Numbered from the stretch's first letter, positions 1-6,780 are shown. The stretch is 11,902 nt of DNA from Synechococcus sp. HW_metabat.21 (GCA_018623875.1 JAAZUZ010000039.1:1-11902); one strand, 5' to 3'. Notes: a model not told the origin generated them from the letters alone. Numbers and translations: made by a program.

Positions 1-465
1 GCTCGGGCCAAGACTGCTAGCGGGGAAGAGCTTCACCGCTTGCGCCCCGAGCGCTTGAGCCCGGGCCACTTCCGATGGGGTGTAAACGCCAGGGATCAAG
101 GTGATGCCGTCCTGACGGGCCTGCACCAACAGTTGCGGCTCAAGAATCGGAGAGACGGCATAGTTCAGCCCAGCGGCTTGCGCGGCAGCCAGGCCCTGGG
201 GGCAGCGCACCGACGCAGCGCCAAGCCGAAGTGCTGGAAAGCGTTCACGCAGGTCAACCGCCAACTCCACCCAAGCAGGGGTCAACGAGACAGCGAGCTC
301 GACATGCTGCAGGCCCGCATCCATAAGTTGACTGAGCTGGGTCTCAGCGAGACGACGCTCAGACACACGAAGCACCGCCAGCACAGGCTGGCGGTGCAAT
401 CCCCTCAGAAGACCCGAGGGATCTGAGGCAAAAGCCTCAGACGTATTCGGCAACGCGGACGTCAC
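1..465 (-). CDS. eda: KDPG/KHG aldolase family protein (partial, C-terminus beyond window)
   Basis: This is a class I aldolase that splits 2-keto-3-deoxy-6-phosphogluconate (or 4-hydroxy-2-oxoglutarate) to pyruvate plus an aldehyde, in the cytoplasm. My translation of the minus strand gives 155 residues before the window edge. Seen: PVLAVLR at 27-33, HVELAVS around the presumed catalytic Glu56, GAASV at 82-86, PGVYTPSE at 125-132, and VKLFPAS with the expected Schiff-base Lys145. These are the hallmarks of the family, whose members are usually a little over 200 residues. The start is probably GTG at 465-463, because no ATG occurs before residue 48. This start lies inside ftsH, so the two genes overlap by 29 bases and are probably co-transcribed and coupled. 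The Entner-Doudoroff role of this enzyme in cyanobacteria is debated, so the true substrate is uncertain. The family call is firm; the start is less so. Confidence 0.85.
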   Translation of the reverse strand, partial: MTSALPNTSEAFASDPSGLLRGLHRQPVLAVLRVSERRLAETQLSQLMDAGLQHVELAVSLTPAWVELAVDLRERFPALRLGAASVRCPQGLAAAQAAGLNYAVSPILEPQLLVQARQDGITLIPGVYTPSEVARAQALGAQAVKLFPASSLGPS

Positions 466-2281
466 TGCGGATCAGCAGCTCTTGCAGATCCTCAGCATCG
501 ACGGTCTCGCGCTCCACCAGCATCTCGGCGAGCTCATCGAGCACGCTGCGGTTGCCGTTGAGCACTGCGACTGCTCGCTTGTAGGCCTCGGCGACCAGCA
601 GGCTGACCTCGTCGTCGATGGCGGCAGCGGTGTCCTCAGAGAAATCACGCTCGGAAGCGATGTCACGACCGAGGAACATGCCGCCCTGGCTGCGGCCGAG
701 GGCCACGGGACCCAGGCGATCGCTCATGCCAAAGCGGGTGACCATCTGACGGGCAACTCGGGCGACCTGCTGGAGGTCGTTGGAGGCACCCGTGGTGACC
801 TCGTCTTCGCCGTAGACGATCTCCTCAGCAACGCGACCGCCGAGGGCAACGGCCATCTGGTTCTGGAGGTAGGCACGGGAATAGAGACCCGACTCCATGC
901 GCTCTTCACTCGGAGTGAAGAAGGTCAGACCACCGGCATTACCGCGAGGAATGATCGAAATCTTCTGCACCGGGTCGTAGTCCGGCATCAAGGCACCCAC
1001 CAGGGCATGGCCGGCCTCGTGATAAGCCACAAGACGCTTGCGCTTCTCGCTCATCACCCGGTCCTTCTTCTCAGGACCGGCCATGACCCGTTCAATCGCG
1101 TCGTTCACCTCGTCCATGGAGACTTCGGTGAGCTGACGACGAGCCGCGAGGATGGCGGCCTCGTTCAGAAGGTTGGCGAGATCAGCACCGGTGTAACCGG
1201 GGGTGCGGCGCGCAATCTTGTCGAGATCGACGTCCTTGGAGAGGGTCTTGCCGCGGGCATGGACACCAAGGATCTGCAGACGGCCGGCGTAGTCAGGACG
1301 ATCCACAACCACCTGACGGTCGAAGCGACCAGGACGCATCAGCGCCGCATCCAACACGTCGGGGCGGTTGGTCGCTGCGACGATGATGATTCCGGTGTTG
1401 CCCTCAAAGCCGTCCATCTCCGTCAGGAGCTGGTTGAGGGTCTGTTCACGCTCATCGTTGCCGCCGCCGAGGCCAGCGCCGCGCTGACGACCCACGGCGT
1501 CAATCTCGTCAATGAAGACGATGCAAGGGGCGTTCTTCTTGGCCTGCTCGAACAGGTCACGCACCCGGCTGGCACCGACACCCACGAACATCTCGACGAA
1601 CTCCGAACCGGAGATCGAGAAGAAGGGCACACCGGCCTCGCCGGCGACGGCCTTGGCCAACAGGGTTTTACCGGTACCTGGAGGGCCAACCAGCAGCACA
1701 CCCTTAGGAATCTTGGCGCCGACCGCGGTGAAGCGATCGGGGTTCTTGAGGAAGTCGACGACCTCGGTCAGCTCGAGCTTGGCGCCTTCGATGCCGGCCA
1801 CATCACCAAAGGTGACCTGGGTTTCGGGCTCCATCTGAACCCGGGCCTTGCTCTTGCCAAAGTTCATGGCGGGGTTCCCGCCACCGCCCTGGGCGCGGCG
1901 CAAGAGGAAGAAGAGACCACCCAGCAGAAGCAAAGGGAAGATCAAAGAGCCAATGGCCTGCTGCCAAGCCTGGGGCTGGCGGGAAGGCTCGACGGCGATG
2001 TCGACCTTGTGGCCTTCAAGGAGCTTCAGCAGATCCTTGTCAGGGGCGAGGTTCACCACGGCGCGCTGGCCGTCGTTCTCGACCACTTGGGCCGTGCCGC
2101 GATCGGGAGCGATCAGAACCCGTGACACCTCATTGGCTTCAACGGCTTCCACGAAGTCGCTGTAGCGAAGGGTGCGCGGGGCATTAGCGGGATCAGGACG
2201 ATCAAAGAACGCCGTACCGACGGCGATCACCACTACGGCTAAGAGGACGTAAAGCCCCGCATTGCGCCAGCGCTTTTTCAC
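437..2281 (-). CDS. ftsH: ATP-dependent zinc metalloprotease FtsH (FtsH3-like)
   Basis: Membrane-anchored AAA+ protease that pulls damaged proteins out of the thylakoid or plasma membrane and degrades them. In cyanobacteria FtsH complexes remove photodamaged D1 from photosystem II. The 614 residues show a first membrane helix (about 10-26), an exposed domain, a second helix (about 110-128), Walker A GPPGTGKT (199-206), the FVG pore loop (232-234), Walker B with D258-E259, an arginine-finger region RPGRFDR (316-322), the zinc motif HEAGH (421-425) and the third ligand Asp502. Length is normal and no key residue is missing. From memory, the N-terminal KKRWRNAGLYVLL stretch resembles Synechocystis FtsH3 (Slr1604), but the paralogue assignment is inferred. 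The start is GTG with a good ribosome site, GGAG six bases upstream. It follows sat by 49 bases and overlaps the aldolase gene, suggesting one operon. The short AT-richer gap after sat might hold a promoter of its own. Confidence 0.97.
   Translation of the reverse strand: MKKRWRNAGLYVLLAVVVIAVGTAFFDRPDPANAPRTLRYSDFVEAVEANEVSRVLIAPDRGTAQVVENDGQRAVVNLAPDKDLLKLLEGHKVDIAVEPSRQPQAWQQAIGSLIFPLLLLGGLFFLLRRAQGGGGNPAMNFGKSKARVQMEPETQVTFGDVAGIEGAKLELTEVVDFLKNPDRFTAVGAKIPKGVLLVGPPGTGKTLLAKAVAGEAGVPFFSISGSEFVEMFVGVGASRVRDLFEQAKKNAPCIVFIDEIDAVGRQRGAGLGGGNDEREQTLNQLLTEMDGFEGNTGIIIVAATNRPDVLDAALMRPGRFDRQVVVDRPDYAGRLQILGVHARGKTLSKDVDLDKIARRTPGYTGADLANLLNEAAILAARRQLTEVSMDEVNDAIERVMAGPEKKDRVMSEKRKRLVAYHEAGHALVGALMPDYDPVQKISIIPRGNAGGLTFFTPSEERMESGLYSRAYLQNQMAVALGGRVAEEIVYGEDEVTTGASNDLQQVARVARQMVTRFGMSDRLGPVALGRSQGGMFLGRDIASERDFSEDTAAAIDDEVSLLVAEAYKRAVAVLNGNRSVLDELAEMLVERETVDAEDLQELLIRSDVRVAEYV
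716..723. repeat. HIP1 octamer GCGATCGC (in ftsH)
   Basis: An exact copy of the cyanobacterial highly iterated palindrome within the ftsH protease domain coding sequence. Confidence 0.85.
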
Positions 2282-2330
2282 TTGGTTCTCCGCTTGATCG
2301 AGGACAGTGATTAAGGAATGTTAACCGGAC

Positions 2331-3500
2331 TCAGGCAGCTGAGCGCAGAACCTCGACGACGCTCTTGAAAGCGAACCACTCGGGGATTTCTTCGCCGCCG
2401 CGCAGCATCTTGCGGAACTGGGTACCGCTGAGCTTGCGGACGTGCAGACCACGGGCATCGGCGTGTTCGGCGGTCACGTAGCCCTCTTCCTCCGTGTAGA
2501 CGAGGTTCAAGGACGGAACCGTCTCCATTCCCAGCTCGGGAGCGTTCTCGCGGGCGAAGTCCTGGGCCTGGTAGGGGCCATAGAAGTCCTCACCACTGAT
2601 CGAGGACTTACAGCCGGCCATGTCGCGGCCAATGATGAAGTGGGTGCAGCCGTAGTTCTTGCGGATGATCATGTGCTGCAGCGCCTCACGCGGCCCAGCC
2701 ATGTGCATCGAATAGGGCAGGTAAGCCCAGCGGATGCGGGGGTTGTTCACCTCAGCGGCCAGACGCTCGTAAGTCTGGAAGCGAACCGCGCCGGGGATGT
2801 CGTCGTCTTGGGTGGGGCCGCAGGTGGGGTGCACAAGAACCACGCCCTGATCACTCACGTTGGTGGCATCGAGGGCTCGGGTGAAGAGCTCGTAGTGCGC
2901 ACGGTGGATGGGGTTGCGGCACTGGAAGGCCACCACGTCCTGACCCTCGGGCAGGTTCGCGCGGACCTCAGCGGGCGTCTTGCAAGGGAAGACGCGCTCG
3001 GGCAGCTCCAGCCCTTGAATCGAACCGCCCAAGTAGAAGCGACCGCGTTCGGTGGCGATCATCTTCACCGCAGGGTGTTCCAGGGAGGAGGTGCCGTAGC
3101 AGCCAACCGCCTCGCGGGCCTTGTCAGGTTCCCACTGGCTCTCCACCGTCATCACGGCCAGCTCTTGACCGCGGTAGGTCAGCAGCAGCTTCTGACCAAC
3201 GGCGATGTCGTCGCGATCGGTATCCATCACGATCGGCAGACCAAAGAGAAGGCCGCTGGTGGTGCGGTTCTTCTCGACCACCGAGAGGTAGTCGTCCTGG
3301 TGCATGAAGCCGCGCAGGGGTGAAAAGCCACCCACCATCAGCAGTTCGATGTCGCAGGCGTTGCGATCGGAGCACTCGAGCACGTGATCCACGCCAGCCT
3401 TCGCCGCCTCCCGCTGGGCCTCAGGCACCCGCAGGTCCACAAGGGTGCCGCCGTGGGGAGCGATCAAACCCTGACGGGGTGCAGGAGCTGCGGTGGTCAT
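2331..3500 (-). CDS. sat: Sulfate adenylyltransferase (ATP sulfurylase)
   Basis: Makes adenosine 5'-phosphosulfate and pyrophosphate from ATP and sulfate, the first step of assimilatory sulfate reduction in the cytoplasm. The protein is of the homo-oligomeric Sat type, not the CysN/CysD type. Counting from the ATG at 3500 (389 residues), it has the nucleotide and sulfate binding motif QCRNPIHRAH at 193-202 and GRDMAGCK at 291-298, with HPTCGPTQDDD between them. No fused APS kinase domain follows. The frame is open upstream to a TTG at 3521, which would add seven residues. I prefer the ATG because it leaves the usual short leader before GLIAPHGGTLVDL, although no clear ribosome site precedes it and a GGGAG lies upstream of the TTG. 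It sits directly behind the psbO terminator, so its promoter must lie in the roughly 60 bases before the ATG, or it depends on readthrough from psbO. I see no convincing promoter there. Confidence 0.96.
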   Translation of the reverse strand: MTTAAPAPRQGLIAPHGGTLVDLRVPEAQREAAKAGVDHVLECSDRNACDIELLMVGGFSPLRGFMHQDDYLSVVEKNRTTSGLLFGLPIVMDTDRDDIAVGQKLLLTYRGQELAVMTVESQWEPDKAREAVGCYGTSSLEHPAVKMIATERGRFYLGGSIQGLELPERVFPCKTPAEVRANLPEGQDVVAFQCRNPIHRAHYELFTRALDATNVSDQGVVLVHPTCGPTQDDDIPGAVRFQTYERLAAEVNNPRIRWAYLPYSMHMAGPREALQHMIIRKNYGCTHFIIGRDMAGCKSSISGEDFYGPYQAQDFARENAPELGMETVPSLNLVYTEEEGYVTAEHADARGLHVRKLSGTQFRKMLRGGEEIPEWFAFKSVVEVLRSAA

Positions 3501-3557
3501 GGCAACGGGGAGTGGATCCAATGCCGGCGATTCTCCCAGAGCACTCGAGTCGCCATG

Positions 3558-3582
3558 AAAAAAGGGGCTCCGAAGAGCCCCT
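3558..3582 (-). terminator. Intrinsic terminator of psbO
   Basis: On the minus strand an 8-bp perfect stem, GGGGCTC paired with GAGCCCC plus one flanking A-T pair, is closed by a TTCG tetraloop and followed by six T residues. It lies about 30 bases after the psbO stop and is a textbook rho-independent terminator. It separates the highly expressed psbO from sat and ftsH. Confidence 0.93.
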
Positions 3583-3611
3583 GATCAAGCGTTCTGAGTC
3601 GGCAGAGGCGA

Positions 3612-4433
3612 TCAGGCCTTCTCGAGGCGGCCGTAGAGCTGGCCAACGATCTTGACGTCGACGGGGTCATGGCTGCCCATGTCGGTGTCAGAGGGCTGAA
3701 CGGCGGTGAAGACACCGGCGAACTCGCCGCTGGAGGCATCGACCTTGGTGATGGAGAGATTCATCTCACCGGTGCCGTCGATGTAGCGCTTGCTGTTCTC
3801 GCGAGCCAGCTCATCGTCCTGACCGTTCAGAGCCACCAGACCCTGGGCGTACTGAACGCCGGTGGTCAGTGCGCGGCCCTTGGGATCCAGGAAGTTGGAG
3901 GTGCGGTAGCTGGGGACGCGATAGGCACCGTTGAGATCAGTGCTGGTGCTGATGGCAGCGCCATCGGCAGTCGCGTCGAGCTCCTTAGAGGAGAAGGTGA
4001 AAGGGACTTCCTCACCACCGGGCAGCAACACGGTGACGATCTGGAAGTCGATGCCACCCATCTCTTTGAAGTTGATGCCGTCGCCGGTCACGGTCAGGTC
4101 GCCGTAGACCTGGTCAAGGCTGGTGGTGAAGCGGGTCAGGATCTTGGTGGCCACGAACTGGGCCTCCTGACGCTTGTTGGCGGGCTCGCCCTTCACATAC
4201 ACCTCTGCAGGGTGCATGCAGACCTCGCGCAACTCGTACTTGGTGTTGCTGTCGAGGGCGATGGAGCCGCGGGCGGAGTCGGGGAGGGTCGGGCAATCGT
4301 TGGCCAGACCGGTGTTGTGGATGTCGTCGTAGGTCAGATCGGCCCGATCAACAGCCTTCGCACCGCCGCTGCAAGCGGTCACGAGGGTCAGGCAAAGCGC
4401 CAGCACGACGGCCAGCAGAGGACGGAAACGCAT
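3612..4433 (-). CDS. psbO: Photosystem II manganese-stabilizing protein PsbO
   Basis: Extrinsic 33-kDa subunit of the oxygen-evolving complex, bound on the lumenal side of photosystem II, where it stabilises the Mn4CaO5 cluster. The 273-residue precursor has a signal peptide (Arg2 and Arg4, hydrophobic core about 6-18) and then the conserved start of the mature domain, LTYDDIHNTGLANDCPTL (33-50). Cys47 and Cys72 (REVCMHPAEVYVK) match the conserved disulfide pair of the family. The GGIDFQ and FLDPKGR stretches are also typical. The signal peptide carries a lipobox-like LVTAC ending at Cys21, so processing by signal peptidase II is possible; cleavage after AKA (25-27) is the alternative. The ATG at 4433 has no evident ribosome site, which is common for cyanobacteria. 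The gene has its own terminator and a promoter region shared head to head with the gene at 4576. Confidence 0.97.
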   Translation of the reverse strand: MRFRPLLAVVLALCLTLVTACSGGAKAVDRADLTYDDIHNTGLANDCPTLPDSARGSIALDSNTKYELREVCMHPAEVYVKGEPANKRQEAQFVATKILTRFTTSLDQVYGDLTVTGDGINFKEMGGIDFQIVTVLLPGGEEVPFTFSSKELDATADGAAISTSTDLNGAYRVPSYRTSNFLDPKGRALTTGVQYAQGLVALNGQDDELARENSKRYIDGTGEMNLSITKVDASSGEFAGVFTAVQPSDTDMGSHDPVDVKIVGQLYGRLEKA

Positions 4434-4489
4434 GGGGGAGAAACCGGTCTGGCGGGGGAAACCTCAGGGATGGGGTTGGCCCGACGGCG

Positions 4490-4495
4490 ATATTA
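4490..4495 (-). promoter_or_regulatory. Candidate -10 element for psbO
   Basis: TAATAT on the minus strand, about 57 bases upstream of the psbO ATG and inside the 142-base divergent region (4434-4575), is the best -10-like hexamer facing psbO. No good -35 is seen at the usual spacing, so the call is weak. Two copies of the palindrome ACCGGT (4443-4448 and 4495-4500) flank the leader; their meaning is unknown. Confidence 0.25.
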
Positions 4496-4575
4496 CCGGT
4501 GCAAAACGTCCATTCCGCGTACCATGTCGCGGCTCTCAACAACCTGTATGCGAGAGCGGCTGAATTAATCCCTGT

Positions 4576-4914
4576 ATGAGCGACGCCAGCAACACCTCTC
4601 AGATCGACGACAGCCTGGTCCGAGGCGATTGGGAGGCCCGGCTGAGTTCCGAGCTGGAGAGCCTGGAAGAACTGGCCGCCGAGGTAGATGGCGAAGCCCA
4701 AGCCCTGCTGCTGTTGCTTCGGCGCCTCGAGGAACTGCACCGCACCATCCAGGACGGTGCATTCCGCTCCAGCCTTCCCTCCGATCGCGGCGAGCTCTTC
4801 AACCTGCTGAAGGGCATGGAGAAGAGCGGTGGCTGGCCCTACATCCCCCGGTTGCAGCTGCGGACCTTTATGGACCTGCTGCAGAGCGACAACGACTCAG
4901 CCTTGGCCGCCTGA
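4576..4914 (+). CDS. Conserved cyanobacterial protein of unknown function (112 aa)
   Basis: I do not recognise a named family. From memory, similar short proteins occur in other picocyanobacteria, but this is an impression, not a search result. The sequence is acidic and helix-rich in its first half, with a leucine-rich run near residues 43-53 (LLLLLRRLEEL). It ends in a distinctive motif, SLPSDRGELFNLLKGMEKSGGWPYIPRLQLR, shown here by its span of about 66-96, which is probably a small folded domain. There is no signal peptide or membrane segment, so it should be cytoplasmic. The start is ATG, preceded by AT-rich sequence (GAATTAATCC) that may be promoter or leader. It is divergent from psbO, and its last 18 bases overlap the end of coaBC on the other strand. 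Function cannot be assigned from context. Confidence 0.8.
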   Translation: MSDASNTSQIDDSLVRGDWEARLSSELESLEELAAEVDGEAQALLLLLRRLEELHRTIQDGAFRSSLPSDRGELFNLLKGMEKSGGWPYIPRLQLRTFMDLLQSDNDSALAA

Positions 4915-6150
4915 AGCCGTAGCCAGAACACTCAACAGCCGGTGGGCCAAGGCGAGCTTGCCCATGGGTTCAACGCGCTCAACAGCCGCTCCCGGGCCCA
5001 GGATCCAGCCTTCGTTGGAGAGGCTGCCGAAACCGGCCCCTGCAACGTCAATGGGGTTGGCAAACAGAAGATCACAGCCCTTACGCGCGAACTTGGCCTG
5101 GGCCTGCGGCAGGACATCGCCCGTGTGGGCCGCAAAACCAAGGATCGCCTGACCAGTAGGGCGACGCTCCACCAAGCCGCGCAGCACATCAGGCACGGGC
5201 TCCCAGCCCGCCTCCATGGCATCCGCCAAGGCCTGCTTGTCTGGCTTCTCGCGGAAGCGCTGCTTCGGGCGGTGGTCCGCCACGGCCGCCGCCATGGCAA
5301 TGGCACTGGCCTGGGGCTGGAGCCCCTCGAGGGAATGCTGAAGCTCCGCTCCGGTCTCCACCGGATGGCAGCGCAAGCCCGCAAGCCAAGCCGGCTCCAC
5401 CTGCAGGGGGCCGTGGACCAGATCCACGTCGGCGCCACGCAGACGGGCCGCCTGGGCCAACAACACCCCCATCCGCCCCGTGCTGGGGTTGCTGATGCAG
5501 CGGGCTGGATCCAGCCACTCCCGCGTGGGCCCAGCACTGACCAGCAGGCGACGTCCTTGCCAATCGCGCTGCCAGCCCCAGACCGCCAGGGACTCCAGGG
5601 CGAGCAGCAGGGAGGCCGGCTCCGCCATGCGTCCAGCCCCCTGCCGATCACAGGCCAGCAGACCCTCCGCGGGGCCCAAGGGCAAGACACGCTCAAAGTC
5701 CTGGAGGGCCTGCCAATTGCGATGCACCCCAGGGGAACTCCACATGGCGGTGTTCATGGCCGCTGCAGCCAATACCGGCGCCTCCGTGGCCAGCAACAGC
5801 GACGCCAAGAGGGTGTCCCCAAGCCCATAGACCCAACGCCCAAGGCTGGTCGCTGAGAGCGGAGCCAAGAGCACCAGATCAGCCCACTCCGCCAGTTCCA
5901 CATGCAGAGGACGCGCAGCGGTGTGACTCCACTGATCAGCGTCGAGGTAACAGCGCTGACGGCTCAGGCTGGCGAGTGCAACGGGACTCACCAGCTGCGC
6001 AGCACTGGGGGTCAGCACACAACGGACCTCAGCGCCGCGCTTGGCCAGGGCGCTGACCACCAGTGGAAGCTTGACCGCGGCAATGCTGCCGCTGATCCCC
6101 ACCAGAACACGTCGTCCCTTGAGGGGGTCGAGCGGGATCTCAGTCCTCAT
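4897..6150 (-). CDS. coaBC: Bifunctional phosphopantothenoylcysteine decarboxylase / phosphopantothenate-cysteine ligase
   Basis: Catalyses two consecutive steps of coenzyme A synthesis: ligation of cysteine to 4'-phosphopantothenate (CoaB, C-terminal) and FMN-dependent decarboxylation of the product (CoaC, N-terminal). Numbered from the chosen ATG (417 residues), the CoaC half has VLVGISGSIAA (15-25), the catalytic His83 in HVELAEWADL, and the substrate motif MNTAMW (132-137). The CoaB half has SAGPTREWLDP (205-215), SNPSTGRMG (220-228), AAAVADHRPK (287-296) and a Lys in the REKPDK loop (305). Length is normal for a fused CoaBC. The frame extends six codons further to a TTG at 6168, but the ATG at 6150 overlaps the end of the upstream DUF2555 gene by 11 bases, as expected for translational coupling. 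The 3' end overlaps a convergent gene by 18 bases. Confidence 0.95.
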   Translation of the reverse strand: MRTEIPLDPLKGRRVLVGISGSIAAVKLPLVVSALAKRGAEVRCVLTPSAAQLVSPVALASLSRQRCYLDADQWSHTAARPLHVELAEWADLVLLAPLSATSLGRWVYGLGDTLLASLLLATEAPVLAAAAMNTAMWSSPGVHRNWQALQDFERVLPLGPAEGLLACDRQGAGRMAEPASLLLALESLAVWGWQRDWQGRRLLVSAGPTREWLDPARCISNPSTGRMGVLLAQAARLRGADVDLVHGPLQVEPAWLAGLRCHPVETGAELQHSLEGLQPQASAIAMAAAVADHRPKQRFREKPDKQALADAMEAGWEPVPDVLRGLVERRPTGQAILGFAAHTGDVLPQAQAKFARKGCDLLFANPIDVAGAGFGSLSNEGWILGPGAAVERVEPMGKLALAHRLLSVLATASGGQG

Positions 6151-6355
6151 CAAAGGGTTCTTGATCAACCAAGTGCACGTAGGGGCGCGCCAGCTCCGGA
6201 CGGTGAATCGCGACGGCCCGCAGTAGGTGCCAATCGTTTAACGCGGCAAACGGGGAGGGGTAGTCGTCCTCGTCCAGACGCCGCCCCAACTCCTGCATGG
6301 AGGCCTCGGTCTGCGCCGCGATCAACTCGGGGGTGATGGAGGGGGAATCGGTCAT
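6140..6355 (-). CDS. DUF2555 family protein (71 aa)
   Basis: Small cyanobacterial protein of unknown function. The signature LDEDDYPSPFAALNDWHLLRAVA (span about 27-49), followed by RPELARPYVHLVDQEPFDED at the C-terminus, matches the DUF2555 family as I remember it, including the typical length of 70-80 residues. It is acidic, soluble and without signal or membrane segments. The start is ATG, with no ribosome site visible. Its stop codon lies inside the start of coaBC (11-base overlap), so the two are almost certainly one transcript. The 54 bases up to tRNA-Ala must hold its promoter. No role in CoA synthesis is established; the link is positional only. Confidence 0.85.
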   Translation of the reverse strand: MTDSPSITPELIAAQTEASMQELGRRLDEDDYPSPFAALNDWHLLRAVAIHRPELARPYVHLVDQEPFDED

Positions 6356-6361
6356 GGCCGT

Positions 6362-6409
6362 TGAAGACTGATAAGTTCTGGCCAGGACAAGGATTCTTCC
6401 TGGTCTTCA
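6362..6409. repeat. Nested inverted repeats upstream of tRNA-Ala
   Basis: TGAAGAC (6362-6368) pairs with GTCTTCA (6403-6409). Inside, CCAGGA (6382-6387) pairs with TCCTGG (6398-6403). The block fills the gap between the divergent DUF2555 gene and the tRNA and directly abuts the tRNA 5' end. It could be a processed leader structure or an operator. No T run follows, so it is not an ordinary terminator. Confidence 0.5.
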
Positions 6410-6482
6410 GGGGAATTAGCTCAGCTGGTAGAGCGCTGCGATCGCACCGCAGAGGTCAGGGGTTCGAGTCCCCTATTCTCCA
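6410..6482 (+). tRNA. tRNA-Ala (anticodon CGC)
   Basis: A complete 73-base cloverleaf folds by eye: 7-bp acceptor stem GGGGAAT with ATTCTCC, D-arm GCTC/GAGC, anticodon stem CTGCG/CGCAG, T-arm AGGGG/CCCCT with TTCGAGT loop, and discriminator A. The anticodon at 6443-6445 is CGC, reading GCG. The G3-U70 wobble pair, the main alanine identity element, is present. The anticodon loop is ATCGCAC, with A32 and C38. The 3' CCA is not encoded directly after the discriminator. A HIP1 octamer lies exactly across the anticodon arm. No terminator follows, and a small coding frame begins 32 bases downstream. Confidence 0.95.
6438..6445. repeat. HIP1 octamer GCGATCGC inside tRNA-Ala
   Basis: The cyanobacterial highly iterated palindrome spans the end of the 5' anticodon stem and the whole CGC anticodon. 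Confidence 0.85.
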
Positions 6483-6514
6483 TCCACCCTTGAAATCCCG
6501 GTGCGGATCTGGCC

Positions 6515-6676
6515 ATGAACTGGAAACCAGAGGCCGAGGCCAAGCTCAAGGAGATCCCCTTTTTTGTGCGCCCTGCGGCCCGGAAGCGCATCGAAGCCAT
6601 GGCCAACGAAGCCGGCCTGGATCTGATCGACGAAGCTTTTTTTGAGAGCGCCAAGGCCAAATTCGGCCAGAAGTAA
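6515..6676 (+). CDS. Small stand-alone PCP_red-domain protein (53 aa)
   Basis: The translated product begins MNWKPEAEAKLKEIPFFVRP, continues AARKRIEAMANEAGLDLIDE (residues 21-40), and ends AKAKFGQK. The pattern W-x-PEAE-x-x-L-x-x-IPFFVRP-x-AR resembles the PCP_red domain found at the C-terminus of the light-independent protochlorophyllide reductase subunit ChlB. It also matches, as I recall, short single-domain cyanobacterial proteins annotated as protochlorophyllide-reductase-like. Alone it lacks the catalytic parts of ChlB, so it should not be called a reductase; a role in chlorophyll synthesis or its regulation is only inferred. The ATG is the first in frame and has no clear ribosome site. 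The gene starts 32 bases after tRNA-Ala with no terminator between, so it may be carried on the tRNA transcript. No obvious terminator follows it. Confidence 0.85.
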   Translation: MNWKPEAEAKLKEIPFFVRPAARKRIEAMANEAGLDLIDEAFFESAKAKFGQK

Positions 6677-6728
6677 ATCGCCCGATCACCCATGTGGGGT
6701 TTGGCGCGCTGGCCGCAGCCCGGTCTCT

Positions 6729-6773
6729 GCTAAAGGGGCGATGGGGTAAAAGGGTTTAGCTTTCGAACCCTTT
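6729..6773 (+). promoter_or_regulatory. Two competing hairpins in the leader of the 66-aa gene
   Basis: AAAGGGTT (6749-6756) pairs perfectly with AACCCTTT (6766-6773) over a 9-base loop, ending seven bases before the ATG. Alternatively GCTAAA (6729-6734) pairs with TTTAGC (6755-6760). Both need bases 6755-6756, so they exclude each other. This could be an operator or a leader switch that hides the ribosome entry region. The sequence is seen; the function is inferred. Confidence 0.4.
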
Positions 6774-6780
6774 CACGCTC

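Noticed and set aside
40..426. 128-codon plus-strand frame at the left edge
   Set aside because: The minus strand here encodes the aldolase with a clear Schiff-base lysine motif.
482..2125. Very long open frame (547 codons) on the plus strand opposite ftsH
   Set aside because: ftsH on the other strand has every catalytic motif. The opposite frame has no recognisable domain and is the expected mirror of GC-rich codon usage.
2442..3323. 293-codon plus-strand frame opposite sat
   Set aside because: Mirror of an unmistakable ATP sulfurylase; low-complexity Val/Gly/His-rich translation without motifs.
3669..4568. 299-codon plus-strand frame opposite psbO
   Set aside because: psbO is certain, and this frame also runs through its promoter region; shadow of GC-rich coding.
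4543..4578. Direct repeat CCTGTATG, two copies 28 bases apart before the 112-aa gene
   Set aside because: Only eight bases, and the second copy includes the start codon; likely chance, although a regulator site cannot be excluded.
4942..5856. 304-codon plus-strand frame opposite coaBC
   Set aside because: coaBC is certain on the minus strand; no motif in the opposite translation.
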